NCBI GenBank assembly: GCA_030646715.1
Contig: JAUSLJ010000036.1
Span: 17,272-81,271 of the forward strand
From: Agitococcus sp.
GTDB taxonomy: Bacteria; Pseudomonadota; Gammaproteobacteria; Pseudomonadales; Moraxellaceae
DNA: 64,000 nucleotides
Direction of reading: 5' to 3'
Made by a program: the position numbers and the translations under genes. The notes under the pieces were generated by a model. That model did not search any database and was not told the origin of the DNA. It worked only from the letters and a program-made list of their open reading frames with translations. This document shows, in pieces, positions 1 through 8,726 of this stretch. How positions within the stretch are numbered: position 1 is the stretch's first letter; each line of letters opens with the position of its first letter.

Positions 1-2195
1 AAATATACATCGTCAAACTCACCCTCGCGTAGGAATAGTAGCTCTACTTGTGGATTTCGTGGATCAGCAGCCAGTTTGAGTCGGCAACCCAGTGTGCAGA
101 CATTCGGATTTGGCATTGGCAAGCGTTGCCAGTGGCTGCCATTATGGCTGCTCATCAGCCACCAATCTGGCGGTGACTTGTTTTCTTCGTTTGTACGCAC
201 CAAACGCAGCACTCGACCTTGAGCATCAACAATCGTTTGCACTAATTCCATGTTCTCTACATTGGCGTCTGGGGCATTTTCGCTTTGTCGCCATGGCGAG
301 GTACCAGCATTCACTTGTGGCGTATACCACTGGTATCGCACAGCTGGCAGTAGGAGTGTTCCCCACCCGACGTACTGTTCTGGGCAATCTTGTGTTGGGT
401 TGGCAGTTGCAAGTTCGCAAGTATCGTTAATCAGGGATATACGTGTCCGATGCATGTTGCCACCCGCCACTACAACACGACCATCGGCAAGAAGACGTCC
501 CGTCGCTTCCGTACGCTTTTCTGCAGGTGTTGCTACGACATTCACTAACTGTGTGGACAAGCGCACTTGTAGAATGCTGCCTTTGCTGTTGAGCAGCAAT
601 GCTTCATCACCGTGTGCATCAAGCAACCGAGCATCCTGGAGCTGTTCTGTGTCGAATGGTTTGCTCCATTGCTGCTTCGACACATCAAAGATTGCCAGCG
701 CACCACTGCTTGCTGAGATATATGAAGAGAGGTTTTCACCAGGCTGGAATTCTCTATTTGCGCGATCAGCAAATTGGCCTTTGACCAGTACGTGGTCTTC
801 GTCCAACCACGCGACCTGTGCTTCACCAGTCACAAAAGGCAGTGAAGGAAGTTGTTGTACGCGACCGGTATGCAAGTCAAGTAATTCTGCTACGGTACTG
901 TAACGCAACTGACCTGAGTGAGTGGTGGAAAACACACGGCCAGAAGCGATGAAAACACGGTCGCCGTGCTGGGCAATGCCTGCTCCATGCAGCGACATGT
1001 TTACACTGGCAAACCGCTCACGCCGGCCATTCATTATGAGCTTTAAGCGCTCTGCACCAGACGTGCCGTAACAACAGCCATCGGAATTCAGATGATGTAC
1101 TCCACCGGCAATCACCACTTCGCTATTCGACAATGCTTGTAGTACGCCGCCTATCCGCATGCGGTCTGTAGGGCCGACCACTTCCCAAAAATGCGCATAA
1201 CCGTTTGCCGATGCAGAGTCAGGACGCAATACCATCACATGCTGTTCAAGATTGCCTCCCAAAACAATAGTACCATTTGGAAGCACTGTGCCTGTGGGGC
1301 CAGTGGCGTAATAGGCATTTGCACAAAGCGGAAAAGGCAAATCAGGCAGCGATTGCCAAGTATTGCGTTGTGGTGTGTAAATATCGACTGTGCGTTCATC
1401 TGCATTAGAGCACGTGAGAGACGTATCATGGCCAGCAACTACCACGCGACCATCCTTGAGTGACAGCAGTGCTGCGAAAGTGCGTTTGTGCGGCATGTCT
1501 GGCAATATCTGCACGGAACCGTTTTGAGGATTGACAATCGCTGCTCGCTTTATATCTTCAGAGAAACCTCCTCCAGCGGTAAATACTCGGCCATCTGCTA
1601 AAGTCAGTGCTGCTACGCCATAGCGCGCCTTGTAGTTTACATTTTTGCCACTCAGGTAATTTGGCAATTCGCCTTTCTCCTCTACGGCAATACCTTGTGC
1701 AGTTAGTGCTAACCGACGCAAGGTTTCTGTGTGGTTGTGCATGTTACTACCTAGAACGAACACTGAGCCGTCTGGCAATGGTACTGCCGTAGGTTCATTG
1801 GCACCGAACGCTGGTAGGCTAACCACGTCACCATTAGGTTTAATCAACATCACGATTGGCCCTATCAACCACAAACCGACACGCGTCTGTAATGCCGTGT
1901 AACGTAATTCTTTATCGTTATCAGTCACTGGTAACCTTGCGAGCAGCGATGGCTTGGCCAAATTGTTTCGCCAGTTAAGTCGCCAAAGCTTTGCCTGCGT
2001 ACCGTCACGCTCAAAATACAGGGTTTGGGCATTATCTAGTGGTAGCGGCATCGCAAATGTACGACGATAGGGCTCATGGGAAAACTCATTGATGCTAATG
2101 GCTTTGTCGGTAGTCAATGGTTCCTGTGCGAATGAAGCCGAGGCAATCAGTAACAAAATAAAAGACAGAATATTTTGCAAGTGAGCACTGTGCAT
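1..2195 (-). CDS. Secreted kelch-like beta-propeller protein (C-terminus cut by window edge)
   Basis: The reverse strand is open from an ATG at 2195 to the window edge, so the gene is incomplete at its 3' end. The protein starts with a Sec-type signal peptide (hydrophobic core SFILLLIASASFAQ, residues about 10-24). The rest carries spaced kelch / galactose-oxidase-like blade motifs such as LADGRVFTAGGG, LKDGRVVVAGH, LPNGTIVLGGN and LADGRVVVAGGN, as expected for a secreted beta-propeller. I see no catalytic motif, so the function is unknown; binding of glycan or protein at the cell surface is only a guess. The start lies 5 bases after the stop of the upstream gene (2201-3730), so the two are almost certainly one operon. 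Confidence 0.75.
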   Translation of the reverse strand, partial: MHSAHLQNILSFILLLIASASFAQEPLTTDKAISINEFSHEPYRRTFAMPLPLDNAQTLYFERDGTQAKLWRLNWRNNLAKPSLLARLPVTDNDKELRYTALQTRVGLWLIGPIVMLIKPNGDVVSLPAFGANEPTAVPLPDGSVFVLGSNMHNHTETLRRLALTAQGIAVEEKGELPNYLSGKNVNYKARYGVAALTLADGRVFTAGGGFSEDIKRAAIVNPQNGSVQILPDMPHKRTFAALLSLKDGRVVVAGHDTSLTCSNADERTVDIYTPQRNTWQSLPDLPFPLCANAYYATGPTGTVLPNGTIVLGGNLEQHVMVLRPDSASANGYAHFWEVVGPTDRMRIGGVLQALSNSEVVIAGGVHHLNSDGCCYGTSGAERLKLIMNGRRERFASVNMSLHGAGIAQHGDRVFIASGRVFSTTHSGQLRYSTVAELLDLHTGRVQQLPSLPFVTGEAQVAWLDEDHVLVKGQFADRANREFQPGENLSSYISASSGALAIFDVSKQQWSKPFDTEQLQDARLLDAHGDEALLLNSKGSILQVRLSTQLVNVVATPAEKRTEATGRLLADGRVVVAGGNMHRTRISLINDTCELATANPTQDCPEQYVGWGTLLLPAVRYQWYTPQVNAGTSPWRQSENAPDANVENMELVQTIVDAQGRVLRLVRTNEENKSPPDWWLMSSHNGSHWQRLPMPNPNVCTLGCRLKLAADPRNPQVELLFLREGEFDDVY

Positions 2196-2200
2196 AATAA

Positions 2201-3730
2201 TTAATCCCTGCGGTCTGGTTGTTCGTATCTTATACTACCAGCGAGTCCCACCAGTTCGCCCTGCTGTGCCAATGACGAAAGGTAAAGTGCGTCATCGACT
2301 TGCTGACCGCTATGACTAATTATAAGATCTAACTTGCCGTCATCGTCGAGATCACCCGCCCAACTTAGAAACTGCACTTCGTCGGTTTCTGACAGTTCGT
2401 AACCGGGTAAGGCCTGGCGCTTGCCGTCGATACGCAGCTCTAGCCTGTCGATCTGATCGACAGCGTCGGACATAACACGCGGTACCAGCAGCGCAATCTG
2501 CCCGTTATCAAGCGTAATGATGATGTTCATCGTATCGGACGACTGCATGGAAAAATCCATGGTCTTGAGCACACCGGCCTTCAGGTGAAGTTGGCTGTTA
2601 GCAGCAGGCTTGAGGATTGCCACAACCTGTCCAGGAGGCACAGGCATCCATTGCAATTTCTGCGCAGGAATTTGTTCATCGCTACGGACAGAGGCTGTGG
2701 TCTCACTCACCTGCAGTGTAGCTGCATACAGTGCACAGTCTTTGTCGCAGGCCAGTATCCACCAGCCATTTCCAGACGGTACTAGATCACCACCCACAAC
2801 CTGTTCTAGGCCAGTAGAAGTGGCTGTAGGTGTAGTGAAAAACAGTACTGCATCGTCATTGGTATCTTCAGTTTCTCTGACGTTACTATTCACCATCGGC
2901 ACAGATTGTCCGTTGAGCAGCAGCTGTCTGCCGTAGTCGGTGAGATAGGGTGACAATGATGCATAAGGCATCTCGAGTGTGTAGTCGCCGACATCGTCCA
3001 GTGCACGCATTGCATGGTTACTGCAGCGTCCGCTTTTGAGAAGTAATGTCTTCTCATTCAATTGAAAATCATAAGCAAATCCATGCGGGGCTTCCTTTAT
3101 CCGTGGTGTGCGATCATTATGTATGCCTTCACCGATACATTCTCTATTGAAGCTAATACGCTGCTGTATATCATTGATACTGTCGGGTTGTTCTCGCTGT
3201 TGGTATGCAACCTGTAAATTTTGCAGTAATGTTGCCAACACTTTTCGATATTCAGCACGCTTTGCCTTTTGGAGTTGTTGCTCCAGGCGGTTCATGCCTT
3301 CCGCAGTGAATAGCGCACCCAGTTCCAGTAATTTGCCGGTTTTCAAGTCGAAGCTGTAAGAGGTACTGAAGTTTTCACAATAAGCGCCACAGCCTTCGCC
3401 GTCGAACAGTATAGTGAGGATGTGATCGTCGTTACGTGTTACGATGAAACTTTGGCTGTGCACGCCACCAGTTCCTTCTTCAGTGGACAGCGTGAAGTAC
3501 CCATTGGCGGGTACTGGTACCGGCACGTCGAACTGCCCTTGGAACAATTGCTCGTTGATCGCGGCTGCAACACCATCACTCCCATGTACAAAGGGCATCG
3601 TGATCTGTCCCTCTGTCACTGCACCGCCAAATGAGTTAGAACCGCGGTAGTTTAGTGACTCAATGGTGAATAAAGGCGTGGCCCAGACATTTTTCATCAC
3701 AAAAAGCACGAGAAATAATAGTATCCGCAT
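2201..3730 (-). CDS. Secreted protein with DUF3298-like region and a VCBS/FG-GAP-like calcium motif
   Basis: 509 residues with an N-terminal signal peptide (MRILLFLVLFVMKNVWA). Residues about 20-250 resemble the DUF3298 fold seen in RsiV and PdaC-type proteins, including a stretch SFDLKTGKLLELGALFTAE that is characteristic of that family. Near the C-terminus the segment AGDLDDDGKLDLIIS is an FG-GAP/EF-hand-like calcium-binding loop. The protein is probably exported to periplasm or surface. It is the first gene of a two-gene operon with the kelch-like protein, and GGGAG lies in front of the ATG. The specific role is unknown; shared export and tight linkage suggest that the pair acts together. 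Confidence 0.7.
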   Translation of the reverse strand: MRILLFLVLFVMKNVWATPLFTIESLNYRGSNSFGGAVTEGQITMPFVHGSDGVAAAINEQLFQGQFDVPVPVPANGYFTLSTEEGTGGVHSQSFIVTRNDDHILTILFDGEGCGAYCENFSTSYSFDLKTGKLLELGALFTAEGMNRLEQQLQKAKRAEYRKVLATLLQNLQVAYQQREQPDSINDIQQRISFNRECIGEGIHNDRTPRIKEAPHGFAYDFQLNEKTLLLKSGRCSNHAMRALDDVGDYTLEMPYASLSPYLTDYGRQLLLNGQSVPMVNSNVRETEDTNDDAVLFFTTPTATSTGLEQVVGGDLVPSGNGWWILACDKDCALYAATLQVSETTASVRSDEQIPAQKLQWMPVPPGQVVAILKPAANSQLHLKAGVLKTMDFSMQSSDTMNIIITLDNGQIALLVPRVMSDAVDQIDRLELRIDGKRQALPGYELSETDEVQFLSWAGDLDDDGKLDLIISHSGQQVDDALYLSSLAQQGELVGLAGSIRYEQPDRRD

Positions 3731-4046
3731 CGGATTCTACTCCCAAAAATACACACATCATTGCAACATCGCAGTTAGTATATATAACATAAAAGATATA
3801 GAAGAAGATTGTAATATGGAGTGCCAATTTGGCATATGCACCATCATTGGCGTGCGACTGATGGCTCAGAGTTGAAATAACGCCGAGCGATAGCCAGATG
3901 CTTGGCCATTAACATTTGACGTGATTTTATGAGACAAGCTGCCTAAATAGGTGTCCTGTTTCTGTTGATCATTACAGTGAACTGGTTTTGCGTCAATGAT
4001 AGTCAGAAGTTGTTTTATTGTCTTTAGCAGTATATTAGTTCGGCAT
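3731..4046. other. Intergenic stretch without a recognisable gene
   Basis: About 316 bases between two leftward genes. It must carry the promoter of the secreted-protein operon; an AT-rich stretch near 3778-3792 could supply a -10 element. I see no convincing ORF, repeat or RNA structure. Confidence 0.5.
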
Positions 4047-4277
4047 TTAGGCTGTGTGATAACGATGTTTTACGCGTAATGCTTCAATACGTTCCACCTG
4101 TGCCATCGCCTCATCAAACGAACTAAAGACTTCAACCTTACGATGGTTTCGTTTACCCCCAATACGTCCCCATTCAGATGACACCACGTAAGCATTAAAC
4201 AAATCACTCGCCATTGTGATTGCATAAAAACGGAAGCAGTTTTTAGTAGGGTCTATTTTTGTCCAAGTCGAAATCAT
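4047..4277 (-). CDS. Single WGR-domain protein
   Basis: The 76-residue product beginning MISTWTKIDP consists almost wholly of a WGR domain: an N-terminal strand pair, the motif EWGRIGGKR near residue 35, and the F-x-S/F-D-E-A helix that closes the fold. WGR domains bind nucleic acid or proteins and are best known from PARP regulators and from bacterial stand-alone proteins often filed as YehF/MolR-like. An upstream TTG at 4337 would add 20 poorly conserved-looking residues; I prefer the ATG at 4277 because the domain begins there. Monocistronic. The partner and role are not visible from sequence. Confidence 0.65.
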   Translation of the reverse strand: MISTWTKIDPTKNCFRFYAITMASDLFNAYVVSSEWGRIGGKRNHRKVEVFSSFDEAMAQVERIEALRVKHRYHTA

Positions 4278-4405
4278 GATGATGCTCAGTTGTACAAGGA
4301 TTAACCTTTGTGACTGTAGAGTATCTCTTTTGAACAATCTAGTTTGAATAACAAGCTGTGCGACACAATGAGTCGCGTGGATGGGTGATTTTGATCCGAG
4401 GGGTA

Positions 4406-5557
4406 TTAAAGCGAGTCTTTATCTACGGCTCTAAACGGCAATGCCTTTGTCATCTCATCACAGTAATGTTTAATACCTGCGCCTTCTTCCACTAAAAAAC
4501 GTTTAACTGCCTGCCTAAAACCCGTGTGTTCTAGCCAATGAGCCGAATAGGTTAAGGTAGGCCTAAATCCTCGTGCAACCTTATGTTCGCCTTGTGCGCC
4601 AGAGTCAAAACGCTGAATCCCTTGTTGGATGCAATACTCAATGCCCTGATAATAACACGTTTCAAAATGCAGAAACTCCACCTCACGAGTACACCCCCAA
4701 TAACGACCATAGAGCGTATTGCCACCTATAAAGTTTAGCGCACCTGCAATCGCTTCTTCGCCATCAAACGCGACCACTAACAGCAGACTGTCACGCATGG
4801 TCAAATAAATGCGCTCAAAAAAGTCAGGGGTTAAATAACCTTGATGCCGATTATATTTAAGGTTGGTTAATTGATAAAAGGCCTGAAATCGTTGCCAAAG
4901 CAGAGGCGTAATGGCTTCGCCTGTGAGTCGTTGAAACTGAATGCCTTGTGCCGTTAGGCTGTCGCGCTCTTTGCGTAGTGTGCGCCGCTTTTTAGAATTC
5001 ATCGCAGCCAAAAAGCCATCAAAGTCGGTGTATCCTTCGTTGTGCCAATGGAACTGACAACCCAATCGTATCTCTGCGCCGATAGATGTCCATTGCTCCA
5101 ATTCATCTTTTTCTAAAAACAACACATGCCAACCTGACGAGCCCAGCTGCTGTGCTTTGAAGTGTAGTGCTTTAGCCGCTACAGCGATGACTTCATCAGA
5201 GCAGTCGGCTGCTTTTACCAAGCGTTGTCCCGTTGCAGGGGTAAATGGAATCGCGGCTAATAGCTTGGGATAGTACGCTAAGCCATGATTTTCGTAGGCT
5301 TCAGCCCAAGACCAATCAAACACATATTCGCCATAAGAGTGACTTTTTAAATAAAGAGGCATAGCGGCTAACAAACGGCCATCTTCTGACTCTACGACTA
5401 AGTGCATGGGTAGCCAGCCACTCTTTGCACTTACACAATCACTGGCTTCAAGAGCGTCAAGAAATTCGTGACGTAGAAAAGGGTAGTTTGTGCCAACAAG
5501 CGTGTGCCAAGTGGATGCAGGAATAAGGCTTATGCGGTTAATAAAACGAACTTTCAT
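4406..5557 (-). CDS. FemAB-like GNAT-fold N-acyltransferase (COG3146 type)
   Basis: 383 residues resembling the COG3146/PF04339 group of predicted acyltransferases with a double GNAT fold related to FemAB peptidoglycan bridge enzymes. Typical family segments are visible: DWSWAEAYENHGLAYYPKL near residue 85, PFTPATGQR near 110, and a C-terminal GNAT-like block with HKVARGF near residue 335. These proteins are cytoplasmic and of unknown substrate; transfer of an acyl or aminoacyl group to a cell-envelope precursor is an inference from the fold. The gene stands alone, with 70 bases to the next leftward gene. Confidence 0.75.
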   Translation of the reverse strand: MKVRFINRISLIPASTWHTLVGTNYPFLRHEFLDALEASDCVSAKSGWLPMHLVVESEDGRLLAAMPLYLKSHSYGEYVFDWSWAEAYENHGLAYYPKLLAAIPFTPATGQRLVKAADCSDEVIAVAAKALHFKAQQLGSSGWHVLFLEKDELEQWTSIGAEIRLGCQFHWHNEGYTDFDGFLAAMNSKKRRTLRKERDSLTAQGIQFQRLTGEAITPLLWQRFQAFYQLTNLKYNRHQGYLTPDFFERIYLTMRDSLLLVVAFDGEEAIAGALNFIGGNTLYGRYWGCTREVEFLHFETCYYQGIEYCIQQGIQRFDSGAQGEHKVARGFRPTLTYSAHWLEHTGFRQAVKRFLVEEGAGIKHYCDEMTKALPFRAVDKDSL

Positions 5558-5626
5558 AGGATGGCTACGGGCTAAAGTTATTTTTGATTATAGGTATCTG
5601 TTAGTTAAGAGGCTATGTGATTTGTT

Positions 5627-6607
5627 TTAAACATAGTCGAGTATAGTTCGATACTTGCTTGGATTTGCTCCCGCCGTCTTTTTCATCAATCGCCTAAGAG
5701 CCGTTGCATCTTGATAACCAACTGCCGTCGCCACTTGCTCAACATTCATACGACTATTCTCTAGCAAGTTTCTTGCGAATCTCAAACGAACACTTTGTAT
5801 TAACGCCAGCGTACTCTTACCCGTCGCTTTATGGATATGGCGTGATAAGGTTCTTTCTGACATACAAAACTCTTGCGCTAACTCACCAACGGATGGCGGC
5901 GTGGGTAAAGCTTTTTCTATCCTAGCGGCAATTAGCGCGACCAAATCATTTCCGCTGGCTAAGACCTCGGGCAAAATAAAAGGAGCTTGTGCTTGTCGTC
6001 CATCAATCAGCATCATCCGTGAAACACTATCCATCAACGCGTTTCCGCATCGCTCACGTAGCAGATGCAGCATCAGATCAGATTGAGCAAACGCCGCACC
6101 TGCTGTAATGACTTGGCCGTCAACACACACCATCCGATCAGCATCCACAGTGCAATTAGGCGCAAAATTTTGCAGTAAAGGCGCAAGCCACCACGTTGTT
6201 GTCACTCTGCGCCCATTCAGTAGTCCCGCTGCATTGAGCATGAAAACTGCCGAGCATGAGGCCGCCACTTGCCCACCATATTCCGCGTGTTGCGCCAAGG
6301 CACGAATGATTGTGATGGCATCAGGTTTCTCAAAACGCTGACGGATGGCTTCGTGCGTGTTCAGTCCTAGACCTGGCACAATCCATACTGAGCCGTCATC
6401 CGTCGTATTCATAGATAATTTGACCGTGTCTATGGTCATGCCGCCTTGCAATCTCACAGCACCACCCTCTACCGAACACAATCGCCATCGTAATGGCGCA
6501 GCACCTAATCGCTTTGCCAACACTTCGGCAGTGGCTAAGATGTCGCGGGTAATGGCGACACTAGAAGCAAACGCACCTTCCAATATCAAGACCGTAAAAT
6601 CATACAT
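5627..6607 (-). CDS. GlxA-family transcriptional regulator (DJ-1/PfpI domain plus AraC HTH)
   Basis: 326 residues. Residues 1-190 form a DJ-1/PfpI amidase-like domain; the nucleophile-elbow region reads AASCSAVFML, followed by GRRVTTTWWLAP, a signature of GlxA-type regulators. Residues about 225-320 hold the paired helix-turn-helix of the AraC/XylS family (MSERTLSRHIHKATG and VATAVGYQDATALRRLMKK). Such proteins sense a small molecule through the non-catalytic amidase domain and activate neighbouring genes. The gene is divergent from the cupin gene at 6715 across about 107 bases, so control of the cupin/ABM/hydrolase cluster is a reasonable inference. Confidence 0.85.
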   Translation of the reverse strand: MYDFTVLILEGAFASSVAITRDILATAEVLAKRLGAAPLRWRLCSVEGGAVRLQGGMTIDTVKLSMNTTDDGSVWIVPGLGLNTHEAIRQRFEKPDAITIIRALAQHAEYGGQVAASCSAVFMLNAAGLLNGRRVTTTWWLAPLLQNFAPNCTVDADRMVCVDGQVITAGAAFAQSDLMLHLLRERCGNALMDSVSRMMLIDGRQAQAPFILPEVLASGNDLVALIAARIEKALPTPPSVGELAQEFCMSERTLSRHIHKATGKSTLALIQSVRLRFARNLLENSRMNVEQVATAVGYQDATALRRLMKKTAGANPSKYRTILDYV

Positions 6608-6714
6608 TTGGCTGAATAGTCCCGAAAGAAGTCAAAAACGACACTGCCATCTTCATCAATCCAATGTTCAAATGCAAGTACAAGAAGATCATTATTTTGG
6701 ATTGGAAGACGGAT

Positions 6715-7212
6715 ATGAGTGACATTGCTAACACCAAACATTTAGCCATCCATGCTGAGGATATTCCCGTACGCATGCGCGCATCCAATTATCCAGCAGC
6801 GATTCAGACGCTATTATCTGCACGGATACAGGGACGGGAAAAGCGTGCTTTGGGTGATTATTTTGGGCTCAGTAATTTTGGTGTCAATCTGACGCGCCTT
6901 GCGCCAAATTCGGTCTCTGCGTTGTATCACTGTCATTCACGACAAGATGAGCTGATTTATATCTTATCAGGCAACCCAACCCTACAAACACCCGAAGGCA
7001 ATATCCCATTATCAGTGGGAATGTGTGCGGGCTTTAACGCCGCTAGTGGTGTGGCGCACTGCCTGTTGAATGCAACGGATGAAGAGGTCGTTTATCTAGA
7101 AATAGGGGATAGAACGGCAGGTGATGAAGCGAGTTATCCCAACGATGATCTACAGGCTTTTCTACAAGACGGTGTTTGGGTCTTTTCGCATAAAGATAGC
7201 ACACCGTATTAA
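6715..7212 (+). CDS. Cupin-domain protein
   Basis: 165 residues from the ATG at 6715, which follows a GGAAGA ribosome site; an upstream ATG at 6664 would overlap the divergent promoter region. The core is a single cupin barrel with motif 1 (ALYHCHSRQDELIYILSG; His, His and Glu of the metal site) and motif 2 around GVAHCLLNATDEEVVYLEIG. The C-terminal part (YPNDDLQAF) is typical of small stand-alone cupins that act on or sense small polar molecules. It is first in a rightward group with an ABM-like protein and a dienelactone hydrolase, divergent from a GlxA-type regulator. Substrate unknown. Confidence 0.8.
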   Translation: MSDIANTKHLAIHAEDIPVRMRASNYPAAIQTLLSARIQGREKRALGDYFGLSNFGVNLTRLAPNSVSALYHCHSRQDELIYILSGNPTLQTPEGNIPLSVGMCAGFNAASGVAHCLLNATDEEVVYLEIGDRTAGDEASYPNDDLQAFLQDGVWVFSHKDSTPY

Positions 7213-7247
7213 ACACCTATTCAATCAACTCATTAAAGGATAATCCT

Positions 7248-7529
7248 ATGCAACACGTACTCATTATTCACGAAGTCGAATTTTATCCTGCTTGGAAAGT
7301 GGTGTTTGATCAGGCCGCTGGTATCCGTAAAGAGGCGGGAGAAATCAGCTATCAGTTGTTGCGTTATGACACCGATGCCAATGCCATCGCCCATTTTTCA
7401 GTGTGGAACTCGCTTGATAATGCTCGACGGTTTTTTGAATCGCCTGTACTGGTGGAAATCCGTAAAAAAGCAGGGGTAAAAGCTCCTGACTTTATCTATT
7501 TAGAAGAAATAGAGCGTGGAATCTTGTAA
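7248..7529 (+). CDS. Small dimeric alpha-beta barrel (ABM-like) protein, paralogue A
   Basis: 93 residues matching the ferredoxin-like ABM/EthD-type fold: short strands with a conserved YPAW-F-D pattern and the helix AGIRKEAGE, then HFSVWNSLDNARRFFESP. Proteins of this size usually form dimers that bind or oxidise small aromatic or polyketide-like molecules, or act as stress-induced heme or quinone-binding proteins; no catalytic assignment is possible here. A second copy of identical length lies at 35750-36031, with about two thirds of residues the same by hand alignment. An AAAGGAT ribosome site precedes the ATG. Co-directional with the cupin gene 35 bases upstream. Confidence 0.7.
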   Translation: MQHVLIIHEVEFYPAWKVVFDQAAGIRKEAGEISYQLLRYDTDANAIAHFSVWNSLDNARRFFESPVLVEIRKKAGVKAPDFIYLEEIERGIL

Positions 7530-7553
7530 CACGAAGGGGAGTCGGAGGGAAAT

Positions 7554-7802
7554 ATGGATATGAATTTGCGCGAAGCAACGCCTTTGGATACCGCTGACAT
7601 TGTCGGGCTGGTCAATCGCGCTTATAGACCTTCATTTGAAAATGGTGGCTGGACACATGAGCGTGATTTGGTTGAGGGAAATAGAATAGAGTACGAATTG
7701 CCATTAGTGCAGGCACACTGGATGACCCCGCCATGTTTAGGCCAAGAGCAAATCTATTCGCAAGCCATGCCGCGTCTTGAGATCATCTGGACAGTGGATT
7801 GA
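7554..7802 (+). pseudogene. Truncated GNAT acetyltransferase remnant
   Basis: The first 45 residues (NLREATPLDTADIVGLVNRAYR through GGWTHERDLVEGNRI) look like the start of a GNAT N-acetyltransferase, including the beta1-alpha1-alpha2 segment that normally precedes a 100-residue acetyl-CoA binding core. After residue about 45 the similarity stops and only 37 unrelated residues follow; the coenzyme A loop (Q/R-x-x-G-x-G/A) is missing. A normal family member would be about 150-180 residues. I read this as a gene fragment left by an internal deletion, though a short expressed protein cannot be excluded. Confidence 0.55.
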
Positions 7803-7839
7803 CTACTTTCACCGATAATGCGCCTCAAGGAGCATAACC

Positions 7840-8685
7840 ATGACTACTACTCATGACGATGGATCAACAACCCATAAACGCAGCATGCACGAGAATGATC
7901 CGCTTGATGATTTTAATGTGAGAGAGATTTCACTGAACGGGGTTAGCAAACGCGTTTATACCGCTGGCTCTGGCCCTGCCGTGATTGTCATGACGGAGAT
8001 GCCAGGTATTAGCCCGCATGTTGCCCGTTTTAGTCGATGGGTGCGTGATGCAGGATTTACGGTGTATATGCCTTCACTGTTTGGTCGTGACGGAATTATT
8101 GCGAGTGCCGAAGAAAGCGTAGCAGTATTTCAGCGAGCGTGTATTAGTGCTGAGTTTCGCGCCTTTGCCGCGAATCAATCAAGCCCCGTCACGCAATGGC
8201 TGATGGCACTGGCTCGACTCGCGCATCAGGAATGTGGGGGAGTGGGTGTTGGCGCGATTGGCATGTGTTTTACAGGTAATTTTGCCCTGACGATGATGTT
8301 GGAGCCTGTGGTATTAGCACCTGTTGTTTGTCAACCATCACTACCGATGAATGATCCAGCAGGTCTAGAAATATCGCCCGACGAGATTCACGCTGTACGC
8401 CAGCGATTGGATCAGGAAGATCTGACTGTACTGGCCTATCGTTTTGAAGGCGATAAATTTTGCCGAGCACAACGTTTTGCCGCTTATTCCGAAGCCTTGG
8501 GTGACCGTTTTATTGCGCGTGTCCTTCCTGATAGTGCTGCCTGTACCGATGTTGCACCGTTTTTTGAACATCATGTTCGTTGCCCTCACAGTGTCGTGAC
8601 GGCACATTTGATTGATGAGGCAGGTCAGCCGACACTGGCTGCGAAGGATGAGATTCTGGCGTTTTTCACTTATCGCTTGAGCTAA
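7840..8685 (+). CDS. Dienelactone-hydrolase-family alpha/beta hydrolase
   Basis: 281 residues with the dienelactone hydrolase layout. The nucleophile elbow reads GAIGMCFTGNFAL, with Cys about 142 in the G-x-C-x-G position. The segment RFEGDKFCRAQRF near residue 205 corresponds to the acid-bearing region of the family, and a His near residue 263 (VVTAHLIDE) can complete the triad. Such enzymes hydrolyse dienelactones or related lactones and esters in the cytoplasm. AAGGAG lies before the ATG. It closes the cupin/ABM group and may be controlled by the GlxA-type regulator. The exact substrate is not deducible. Confidence 0.8.
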   Translation: MTTTHDDGSTTHKRSMHENDPLDDFNVREISLNGVSKRVYTAGSGPAVIVMTEMPGISPHVARFSRWVRDAGFTVYMPSLFGRDGIIASAEESVAVFQRACISAEFRAFAANQSSPVTQWLMALARLAHQECGGVGVGAIGMCFTGNFALTMMLEPVVLAPVVCQPSLPMNDPAGLEISPDEIHAVRQRLDQEDLTVLAYRFEGDKFCRAQRFAAYSEALGDRFIARVLPDSAACTDVAPFFEHHVRCPHSVVTAHLIDEAGQPTLAAKDEILAFFTYRLS

Positions 8686-8726
8686 TAATAGTTTGTAGTC
8701 CAAACGGGTTTTATTCGTGATGATGG

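Noticed and set aside
250..903. 217-codon plus-strand ORF
   Set aside because: It lies opposite the kelch-like gene, is rich in Ser/Arg/Cys and has no recognisable domain; a shadow frame.
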